From Brucella tritici (GTDB lineage Bacteria; Pseudomonadota; Alphaproteobacteria; Rhizobiales; Rhizobiaceae), in the NCBI RefSeq assembly GCF_902825325.1, contig NZ_CADEAR010000010.1:62001-126000 (forward strand): a stretch of 64,000 bases of DNA, given 5' to 3'. The notes under the pieces are model-generated. The model did no database searches. It saw only the letters and a list, made by a program, of their open reading frames with translations, and was not told the DNA's origin. Made by a program: the position numbers and the translations under genes. The stretch's first letter is position 1, and each line of letters starts with the position of its first letter. Shown here one piece after another: positions 8,760-19,200 of this stretch.

Positions 8760-8841
8760 GCGTGCCTCCCGTTTCGGCCATGCTGAGGGTAATGGGGGCA
8801 AACCGCCCCGATACCGGTGTGGAGCGCCTTTCGATCTGATT

Positions 8842-8890
8842 GGACCAGACCGATGCTCCAACTATTTGTTTTGTAAATCACTTCTGGTCC
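8842..8890. repeat. 8-bp inverted repeat between binding-protein and permease genes
   Basis: GGACCAGA (8842-8849) and TCTGGTCC (8883-8890) are perfect inverted arms separated by 33 bases. The position, between the binding-protein gene and the downstream membrane components, fits a hairpin that adjusts relative expression, as is common in binding-protein operons. This role is inferred from position only. Confidence 0.35.
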
Positions 8891-8920
8891 GAAGCCGTTT
8901 CGCACTTTCCGGAATGTGCT

Positions 8921-9781
8921 CTATTGAGCCGTGGAAACAACCGCTTTGATCTCGTCGTCGGTGACGGGTTCCATGCCGTAGGCTTTGATGAGCGCGTCAT
9001 AGGAACCCTCCTTTCGCATCTGCGCGAAAGCATCGTTCACAGCAGTGAAAAGCTCTTTGTTTTGGGGCGTAGTGGCGACCCCCACCATGATCGGATAGAT
9101 GAGTGCGCTGGATGTGACGGCATAATCGTCAGGAAATTTTTTCAGCAACTCGGCGGCGACGACATTGTCCATGAATTCCACATCGACGGAGCCGCTCCGC
9201 AACGCTTGCGTGACCTGCGCATCGGTGTCGAATTCGCGAGTCTCGATGGTGCCAAGATTGTTCTTTGCGCAATAGTCTTCCGACAGCGCCTTCAGCTTTG
9301 GAAGCCAGGAGGCACCTTGCATCGAGCCGATGACCTTGCCACACAATTCCTTCTCATTCGACGGACGGTATTTCGCATCCTTCAGTACGAGCAGAGACGA
9401 ACCAGCCTTGATGTAAGGGATGAAATTAAGGATTTTCTGCCGTTCCGGCGTCACATAAAGCGCCGATGCAATGACGTCGAAGTGGTTGGCGCGCGCACCT
9501 GTGATGAGGCTGGTGAATCGCGTGTCCTTGAATTCTGCAGCAAGCCCGAGCTGCTTTGCGATCCCTTGCATCAGCTCGACGTCGAATCCCGCCGGCTTGC
9601 CGTCCTTCATGTAGACGAAGGGCGGATAGGTCAGGTCGGACCCGACGGACAGCGTGTTTTCCTTGACGGTCTGCGGCGCAGCCGCTGCCGCGTGCGGCGC
9701 AAGGGCGGTGGCTGCAAGCACGCCGGCCAGCACGGCTGATTTCAGCTTGGCTGCGTGTTTTGCAATTATCCGAATAAGCAT
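8921..9781 (-). CDS. Periplasmic substrate-binding protein of a polar amino acid-type ABC transporter
   Basis: A 286-residue SBP_bac_3 protein. Start 9781 is chosen because AAAAGGGG precedes it. A Sec signal peptide (basic N region, hydrophobic LAGVLAATALAP, cleavage near AAAAAP) has no lipobox cysteine, so the protein is free in the periplasm. The mature part shows SDLTYPPFVYMKDGKPAGFD, the family signature at the ligand site, then FTSLITGARANHFDVI and a C-terminal YDALIKAYG. It feeds the fused permease-ATPase encoded downstream. Tandem operator-like palindromes lie directly upstream. The ligand is unknown; amidase and ectC-like partners suggest an amide or amidine-containing amino acid derivative (inference). 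Confidence 0.9.
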   Translation of the reverse strand: MLIRIIAKHAAKLKSAVLAGVLAATALAPHAAAAAPQTVKENTLSVGSDLTYPPFVYMKDGKPAGFDVELMQGIAKQLGLAAEFKDTRFTSLITGARANHFDVIASALYVTPERQKILNFIPYIKAGSSLLVLKDAKYRPSNEKELCGKVIGSMQGASWLPKLKALSEDYCAKNNLGTIETREFDTDAQVTQALRSGSVDVEFMDNVVAAELLKKFPDDYAVTSSALIYPIMVGVATTPQNKELFTAVNDAFAQMRKEGSYDALIKAYGMEPVTDDEIKAVVSTAQ

Positions 9782-9792
9782 GCTTTCCCCTT

Positions 9793-9818
9793 TTTGTTCA
9801 ATAATATTGTTCAACAAT
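9793..9818. promoter_or_regulatory. Tandem 13-bp GntR-type operators upstream of the transporter operon
   Basis: ATTGTTCAACAAT (9806-9818) is a perfect palindrome around C9812. Directly abutting it, TTTGTTCAATAAT (9793-9805) is a second copy with two changes. They lie 12-37 bases upstream of the binding-protein start codon, where a bound repressor would block transcription. The same motif occurs at 3654-3666. Confidence 0.55.
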
Positions 9819-10029
9819 TATAGAACTGAAAAGGCGGTGTCAACTCAAAGACGTTTTCGCGACAACGATCTCGAACCGCTAGGCGGATAGGCGAACTCAT
9901 CGTTACCTTTAATTTCGGATGCCGGCTCCAGACCTTCCGAAGACCTGAACAATACGGCGTCACCTGCAGAATCCGGCTGATGCCGCCAGATCGTATCATC
10001 ATTCCTCCAATTCGTTAGGCGTTCGGGCC

Positions 10030-10260
10030 GGGCGCGGGATCAAATAAATAAGCGTAATATACAATACAAATCTAATATACGAATGGATAAAATAAGTATA
10101 ATTAAAATATGATATAATAAATACGCTATTTTAAGATGTTGACTGGTAGTATATTGAAATGAAATAACGATTATATTTGAATGGCAGTGGTCGTGATTCC
10201 GCCTTTTATTTTGATGGCGTCGTGCATTTTCACTGCAGTTTTGATTGGAATTATGTTTTA
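10030..10260. other. Very AT-rich leader upstream of the giant adhesin gene
   Basis: About 230 bases consisting mainly of A and T, with long stretches lacking G or C, in contrast to the GC-rich flanks. No convincing gene is present; an 81-codon minus-strand ORF here has an unlikely Asn/His/Ile-rich composition. Such tracts are typical targets of xenogeneic silencers, MucR-type regulators in Brucellaceae. The rest of 9819-10030 shows no convincing gene. Confidence 0.6.
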
Positions 10261-10298
10261 GCGCATTGCGATGCGCTTTTGCCAAGGGGCCTTACGGC

Positions 10299-13200
10299 AT
10301 GATCGATTGCTGCTTTGCTGAAAAATTCCGCGACGAGAACAACCGCACTCTCGTACCCCGTGAGCTTGAGGGCGCGCCGTTGCCGCATGGAATTGGGCGG
10401 GTGCCTTGGGATGCAGCTGCTCTGAGCCAAACGGGCAAGGCGAGTGGCAGGAGCCTCTTGGCGCAGGTGGCACTGGTATTGGCGCTGTCCGTTTCTGGTC
10501 TCGCGCTGAGCAGTCATCGGGCGGCGGCAACGGATTATACGACGACCCAAACAAATAAGAATCTGGCTGATGGCGATACGATCACTACTTCAGGTGATGG
10601 TTTTGTTGTCTCAAGCGGTACTTATTCGGCACTAGGCAATAATACAATAAAAGTAACTGGATCAACTAGAAGTGGAATTTACGTAAACGGATCGAGTTCA
10701 ACGGTAAATGCGTTCGGCACTACTATCATAGCCACGGCTAACGGAGGGTATGGTGTGACGGTTGCCGGTGGCGGTACCGCGAATTTGGAGAATGTCAGTA
10801 TTACGACCTCGGGTGCTGCCGGCATTCAGACGCGGAATGAAAACTCTACGCTTAATGTGACGGGAGCAAATACCATTATAACCGCGACGGGCGGTGACGG
10901 GATTCTCATAAATGCAAGCAAGAACGCAAGCATCGCTGATGGGGTCACTATCAAAGCTAAATCCGCTCAAAAGAATGGCGTTACTGTAGTTGGTGGTGGG
11001 CAGCTTACGGTAGGTGCCGCAAATATTTCGGCAGAGGGAGTAGGAGGGTATGGTCTATATGCATCGGGCGAAGACAGCTCGATTGCTGCAACTGGCACGC
11101 AAATTGAAACGAAAGGGGCAACTGGCACGGCTGCTGGTGTGGTAGCGAATTCGGGCGCAACCATCAGCCTTTCCAATGTTCATATCAACACTGTATCCTC
11201 TAGTGGACATGGTGTTTGGATCGATGGTGCAGGATCTAATGTCGATATAAATGCGGGCACGAGCATCTCTACCGCAGGGGCGTCCGCTTACGGTGTTCTG
11301 TTGGAAAATGGAGCCACCAAGACGTTCACTACGGGAAACAGTGCAGATGCTATGCCGGGATCGATATCGGTACTGGGTGATGGTTCCGCCGCATTTGGAA
11401 CTTATGGATCAGGTTCAAAGATCACCTTCGACGGAATCGATTTTCCGACAGCAACCGCCATCACGCTGGGTGCAAACGCATGGACTGTTATCGCAGGCAA
11501 TAGTGGTCAAGTTGAATTCAAGGGCAACACGGCTGCCACGAATACCAAGCTTTTAGCGCAGGGTTCCGGCGCACTCCTGTTCACAGGAGCAGCCACAGCT
11601 ACGGGTGCGCGAATCAAAACTGATGGCACCGACAGTTCATTCGACATCAGCGGCAGTTCCCGTACTGCAGATTTCTCGGTCGGCTCTTTGGAAGGGACGA
11701 ATGGTAAAGCTGTTCTCGGTGCAAATAGTCTGACGATTGATGGAGCCACTTCGACGAGTTTCGGAGGGGTAATTTCTGGCACAGGCGGATTGGTTCGTGG
11801 TGGTACTGGCACGACGACACTGAGTGGGACGAACACCTATTCGGGCGGCACGACATTTGCCGGCGGCGTCCTTTCTGTCAGCGCCGATGCTGGACTCGGG
11901 AACGCAACAGGTGGTCTGACGTTCAACGGCGGCACGCTGCAGGTCACCGGCACGACATACAAGTCGACGAGTCGTGCGCTTACGTGGGGCGCAGGTGGCG
12001 GGACGCTCGACATTGCAACGGCTGGTAACACATTCACTGTTTCACAGAATCTCGGGGCAGGTGGCGCGCTGACCAAGAGTGGCGCTGGAACACTCGTGCT
12101 GTCAGGTACCAACGCATATACCGGTGGCACGAATATCAATGGTGGCGTGCTTTCTGTTGGTTCGAATGCCAATCTTGGTGCGGCAAGTGGCGCTTTGTCT
12201 TTCAATGGAGGTACGCTGCGCCTTTCGTCCGCGTTTGATAATGCCCGTGGCGTGACGCTCGGTGCTGGCGGCGGCACGATCGAAACAGCTACCGGCAAGA
12301 ACACCTTTTCTGGTGCGATCAGTGGTGCGGGCGGGCTGACGAAGACTGGCGCGGGCACGATGATTTTGACTGGTGCCGATACCGCGACGGGACTGACGAC
12401 GGTTGCGGCGGGTACGCTGCAAATCGGCAATGGCGGCGGTTCGGGTTCGATAGCAGGCAATATCGCCAACAGTGGCTCGATTGTTTTCAATCGCTCCGAT
12501 GCATTGTCCTATGGCGGCGTCATCAGCGGTGGCGGCACGCTTACCAAATCTGGAGCCGGTACGCTCACATTGACTGCTGACCAGACCTATACAGGCATCA
12601 CCACAATCTCGACCGGCATCCTGCAGGTCGGCAATGGTGCAACGGCTGGCTGGCTGGCCAGCAATTCGATCACGAATAACGGTACGCTGAGTTTCAATCG
12701 CAGCGACAGCAAAACCTATTCAGGCAATATCAGCGGAACCGGTTCGGTGCAGCAGAACGGGAACGGCACGCTTATTCTCAGTGGCACGAACAGCTATTCA
12801 GGTGGCACGACGATCAGCGCTGGCACGCTGCAGGTCGCAAGCGATGACAAGCTCGGTGTGGCGAGCGGTAAAGTGACGCTGGATGGGGGGACGCTCAACC
12901 TCGCAGGTGCGATCACATCCGGGCGCGCCTACACCGTCACGAGCCGTAACGGCACGATCGATACGGGAACTAACACCGATACGATTAGTGGTGTGGTGAG
13001 TGGCGCTGGCCGACTGACAAAAGCGGGTAGCGGAACGCTGGTACTGACAGGGACCAATAGCTATTCGGGCGGCACGACGATTTCGGCAGGAATACTGCAA
13101 CTCGGTAATGGCGGGGCATCCGGATCGATTTCAGGCGATGTCGCCAATAATGGAACACTGATATTCAACCGCGGTGTTACAAGCACGTTTTCAGGAGTGG

Positions 13201-16200
13201 TCAGCGGCGCTGGTAGCTTGAAGCAAAGCGGCACGGGCCGTACGATCTTGACCGGTGCGAACACCTATACCGGCGATACCGTGATTGACCGCGGTGTACT
13301 CCAGGTTGGCGATGGCGGTGCGAGCGGCACGATTTCCAATACAGTCACGAACAATGGCAGTCTGGAGTTTAACCGTTCCGGTTCCTATACTTATGCTGGC
13401 AAAATCAACGGCACGGGTTCGTTGAAGCAGACCGGCACCGGCACACTCATTCTGACGGGTGATAGTGCCTATACCGGTCTTACGACGATCGAGAGCGGCA
13501 CATTGCAGCTTGGTTCCGGTGGCACAAGCGGAAGTCTGAACAGTGATATTGTAAACAATGCGGCGCTTGTCGTGGACCGTTCGGATGATCTTACTTACGG
13601 CAAGACGATTAACGGTTCTGGAACGTTTGAAAAGCGCGGCACAGGCAAGCTGACAGTCACCGGCGACAATGATTATACTGGCGGGACGACTATTTCGGCA
13701 GGTATACTCCAGATCGGCAATGGGGGCGGCACAGGTTCCATCAACGGCGATATCGTCAATAACAGCGCTCTGATTGTCGACCGAAGCAATAATATTGATT
13801 TCACGCATGTCTTCAGCGGCACCGGCACGCTGGAAAAGCAAGGCACGGGCATTCTCACAATGAGCGGCGATAACTCGGCCTTCACCGGGACCACGACGGT
13901 GAGTGCCGGAGGGCTTGTTGTCGACGGGAATCTCGGCTCTGGAGAAGTGACGGTTTCAAGCGGTGCCTCGCTTGGCGGTACGGGCACCATTGGCGGCAAC
14001 ACAACGATAGGTAGTGGTGGCATACTTGTTGGAATGCAAGGTGCGACGCTTGATTTCGGGAGCAACCTGACATTGGCTTCAGGAGGCGTGCTGAATGTAT
14101 CCTACGGCGCGCCATCCGATAACACGGATGTGCTGTTCAATGTTGGCGGTAATCTCAGCTTCAACAACAATGTGGTAAACATAAGCTCGCTTGGCGGTTT
14201 CGGCCCCGGCCAGTACAGTCTGTTCCATGCTGGCGGATCGGTTTCCGGAACGTTGAACGCGGGCAGCCTTCCGCAAGGTGTGAGTGGCACGGACATCACA
14301 TTCAACTATGCAGGCAATGATGTCTATCTTACAAATTCTCAGGGAGTGTCCCTTGGATATTGGGATGGCTCGGTAACAAGCGCTGGCGGATCTGTGACGG
14401 GCGGTGATGGCACATGGGATGCCGCGGCAACAAACTGGACAGATGAGGACGGCAACCTGCATGCTGGCTGGAATAGCGCCCATTATGCCATTTTCGCCGG
14501 CCAGTCCGGCAAGGTTACGGTCAGCGGCCCAATCAACGCAACAGGCATGCAGTTTGTAACCTCCGGCTATTCGGTTGTCGGGGATGGGCTGACGCTCGAT
14601 AGCGGTTCCACGGATGCGCCGATCATTCGCGTGGGCAATGGTGTGACGGCAAGCACGACTGCGACGATTGGTTCGGTTCTTTCCGGCACGAATGGCATGG
14701 AAAAAACCGATCTGGGTACTCTGATACTCGCGGCAGACAATAATTACACGGGCCAGACCACCATTCAGGCTGGCACGCTGCAACTTGGAGACGGGGGAGC
14801 CTCCGGCAGTGTCGTTGGTGGCATCACGATAGGAAGGCCGGGCGAGGACGACGATGCCGTTCTGGCGATTGATCACTCCGGTGGTTTCGCGCTGAACAAC
14901 AAGATTGATGGTCGCGGAAAGTTGGTGCAGCAAGGCGAAGGGGCAACGACGCTTGCTGGAGTCAACACATATAGTGGCGGTACGGAAATATTAGGTGGTA
15001 GCCTGATCGTGGCTGCCGACAATAATCTGGGCAATGTTGCAGGCGCGGTCAATATCGATGGCGGTACGCTTCAGTTTGCTGCGGATTTGTCGTCGACACG
15101 CGGCTATACGATCGGAACCAATGGTGGCACGATCGATACCGGCGCCAACACTGACACGATTACGGGTGTCATTGGCGGCACCGGGCAATTCAACAAGTCA
15201 GGCACGGGAACGCTCATTTTGGGCGGTGACAATACGTTCACCGGCGATTTGCATGTGAACGCTGGCACTTTGCAGATCAGCGACAACAGCAATCTGGGAA
15301 ATCCCGATAGCCACCTCTACGTCAATGACGCAACATTGCTGTTCGGTGATGATTTCACCATGACGCATGATCTGACTCTGGGCGGTGCCGGAGCTACAAT
15401 TGATCTTAATGGACATGACAATTCGATTTCGGGCGTGATTGACGGAGGCAAGCTTACCAAAACAGGTGCCGGTACGCTTACTTTGACTGGCACCAACACC
15501 TATACCGGCGATACCGAGATTGACGGAGGTACCCTGGCCGTTCTTGAAGATGCAAACCTCGGCCAGAACGTCGGCAATAGCATCATCATCGGCAATGCAA
15601 CCCTGCGTCTGGACGAGGACTTCGATACTGCGCGTAATATCAGCCTCACCGATGCCAACAGCGCGATTGATGTTCTGGACGACGGCTTCAACAGGCTCAC
15701 GGGTGTGCTGAGTGGAAGCGGTGCTTTGAACAAGACTGGAACAGGCACACTCGTTCTGGGGGGAACCAACACCTATCAGGGCGGAACCGACATCCAGTCG
15801 GGTATCCTGCAGGTTTCCGACGACGGTAATCTCGGTGTTGCTGCGGGAGCCCTCCAAATACGCAATGGAGCCGAGCTGCAGTTCAGCCAAGGGGTGACAA
15901 GCGCCAGAAGCATTACACTTGGAACGACGGGTTCCATTATTGATACGATGGCGGGCACCAGCACGTTGAATGGTGTTGTCAGTGGCGGTGAACTACATAA
16001 AACCGGCAGCGGCACACTCGTTCTGGCGGGAAACAACAGCTATAGCGGCACCTTCATTGATGGCGGCACCGTCGAAATCAGCGCCGACGCAAACCTCGGT
16101 GCAGCCAATGGCACGGTTACTTTCAATGGCGGGACGCTGCAATTTGCTGCCGATGTTTCGGTCGCCAGAGCCATGACCATCAACAATGCCGGCGGGGTGA

Positions 16201-19200
16201 TCAACACCCAGGGTCATACCGGCACACTTGGTGGTGTTTTTTCCGGCGCTGGGGAACTCACAAAACGCGGCAGTGGAACTCTCGTTCTGACGAATGGCGG
16301 CAATTCTTACAGCGGTGGTACCAGCATTGAAGAGGGAACGCTTCGTCTTAGTGGTGCTGGCTGGATAACAGGTGATGTGACCAATAGTGGTACTCTCGAA
16401 TTCGCCAGCAATGGCACTCACGATTTTAGCGGAGTTATTTCCGGAACCGGCTCTGTCGTGCAGTCAGGCGCAGGTTCCACCATCACCCTTTCCGGTCGCA
16501 ACACCTATGGAGGCGGCACTTCAATCACGGCTGGTACGCTTGCAATCAGCGAAGACGACAATCTGGGCACCGGCGGGCTAACCATTGCCAATGGCGGCGT
16601 TCTGCAGCTGAATGATTCTTTTGCGTTCACCCACGCCGTTGTTCTTGATGCCGGTGGTACAATCGATACCGGCGCAAATGATAACACGCTCGCAGCCGTG
16701 ATATCCGGAGCCGGTGGTTTGACCAAGACAGGCAGCGGTAAGCTGACGCTGTCAGGCAATAACAGTTATAGCGACGGCACCGTGATCAAGGGCGGTATTC
16801 TGCAGATTGATGCTGACACCAATCTTGGAGCAGCGAACGGTTCCGTCACCATGGCCAACGGAACCACGCTTGAGCTGACAAACGACATCATGATGAACCG
16901 CGCCTTCACGCTCGACGGGGATGCGACGATACAAACCGATGATGGCACATCGACAATCAGCGGGGTCATCGACGGGAATGGTGGCCTTGCCAAAACGGGT
17001 GTTGGTACGCTGGTGCTAAATGGCATCAACACCTATAAGGGTGATACGTCCATCGATAATGGTGTGTTGCAGGTCGACAGTGACGACAATCTGGGTGATG
17101 CTGCAAGCCAGCTCTCCTTCAACGGCGGCGAACTACAGATCACTGGTAGCGACTTCAGTTCGAGCCGCAATATAACGCTGGAGACCGGTGGCGGCACAAT
17201 CGATACCATGCTGAACAGTCCGGAAATAGCGGGTAATATTACCGGTGCGGGCAGTCTGACCAAAGTTGGCGAAGGCAAGCTGACACTTTCCGGCGATAGC
17301 AATGCATATAGCGGTGGAACCTTTGTTGAGCAGGGAACGCTGCAGGTCGGCAGCGATGATGGCCAGCACGGCAGCATCACCGGCGATATCGAGAATAATG
17401 GTACGCTGATCTTCTCCCGCAACACCCTGGCCTATGCCGGCAATATTGCCGGAAGCGGGAAACTGGAACAGGCTGGTATTGGCACGACGACGCTGACCGG
17501 TTCGGTAGATGTCGCAGGCGGGACGACCGTGGACAGTGGCGGAACGCTGCAGGTTGGTGATGGAACCACAAATGGCTCTCTGAAGGGTAATGTGGTTAAT
17601 CACGGCACTCTTGCTTTTAATGCCACCGCCAACAGCAATATCAATTTTGACGACATTCTCAGCGGCGACGGTACCCTCGATCAAAAGGGAGCCGGCTCTT
17701 TGACGCTTACAGCAGATAGCAGTGGCTTCGACGGGGCAACGCATGTCGACGCAGGAACTCTCTATGTAAATGCCACTCTTGGCAGCTCGTCATCGACGAT
17801 GACGGTGGCAACAGGTGGCAGTCTTGCTGGCGACGGCACGATTGGCGGCGATACGACTGTGGCGGGTACGTTGATTGGTGAGGACGGCAAGACTCTAACC
17901 TTCGGCGGCGGCTTGACTATGCAGGCAGGCAGCACGATCAACGTTTCTTATGGTGCGCCAAACGATAATGGGCTGTTTGATGTTCACGGGGCGCTTGCCT
18001 TGAACGGCAGTACGGTCAATATCACCGACTTCGGTGGATTTGGACCAGGTTCTTATCGCTTGTTCGATTATCAGGCTGGATATACCAAAACCGGCACAGG
18101 TCTGACGATTGGTAACGTTCCGGGCGGCACAAGTGCAGATGCCTATATCGTCTACGATGACACCCTCAAGCAGATTAACATCATGAACTCGGCGGGTGCC
18201 GATCTCAATACGTGGAAGGGTGGCAGCGGTACCTGGAACCAGTCCGATACGAGCTGGCATGATGCAAGCAATCCAAGCGTTACAGGTGCTTGGAAGAACT
18301 ATGAGTATGCTATCTTCAACGATATGCCGGGTACCGTCGTCATCGATACGGGTATTCAGGCATCTGGTATGCAGTTCCAGGTAGATGGTTACAGCCTGAC
18401 CGGTACGAACTCTCTCACACTTGCCCATGACCCTAATGCACCATCGTCTGATAAGCCCATCATCCGTGTGGGTGATGCCAGCGATGCTGGCAAGTCCATG
18501 ACCGCCACGATTGCAGCCCCGCTTGCGGGAACGGCCGGCCTGCGGAAGACCGACTACGGCACATTGGTCCTGACAGGCGCCAACACCTATACCGGTGGAA
18601 CCGACATCTATCAGGGCACGCTGGAGCTTGGCGATGGTGGCAGCATCGCCACGGCTGGAGGCATCTCTGTCGATGCCCAGGGGACGGACAAGGCGACATT
18701 TGCGATCAACAAGACCGGATCTGCCAGCTTCGACGGCGTGGTTTCGGGGGCAGGCCAGTTTGCGCAGAAGGGTGCCGGTGAAACGACGCTGACGGCGAAC
18801 AATACCTATAGCGGCGGCACATTGATTACCGGCGGCACGCTTGCGGTCAGCAAGGAGAGCAATCTTGGCGCTGCTGCAGGTCAGGTGACCATCGATGGCG
18901 GTGCGCTCAAATATACGACAGGCTTTGCCAGCAACCGTGCCATCGTGCTTGGTGCGAACAATGGCACGATCGAGACTGTCGATACGGCCAATGCCATGAC
19001 CATCAACGGTTCCATTTCGGGGGCTGGCGGTCTGACCAAGAGCGGGGCCGGAACGCTGGTTCTGACCAAGGACAACAACTATTCAGGAAACACCACGGTG
19101 CTGGCGGGCACCTTGCAGATCGGCGACGACCATTACTATGGCTGGATCAACGGCGCGATCACCAACAATGGGGTGGTTGCCTTCAACCGTTCAGATTCGG

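Noticed and set aside
8840..9739. A 299-codon plus-strand ORF opposite the binding-protein gene
   Set aside because: It is antisense to a complete SBP_bac_3 gene with signal peptide; its product has no recognisable motif.
9811..10002. A 63-codon minus-strand ORF (MMIRSGGISRILQV...) behind a GGAGGA site
   Set aside because: The ribosome-binding site is too close to the first ATG, the frame runs into the operator region of the transporter operon and no family is recognised. It may be real but cannot be supported.
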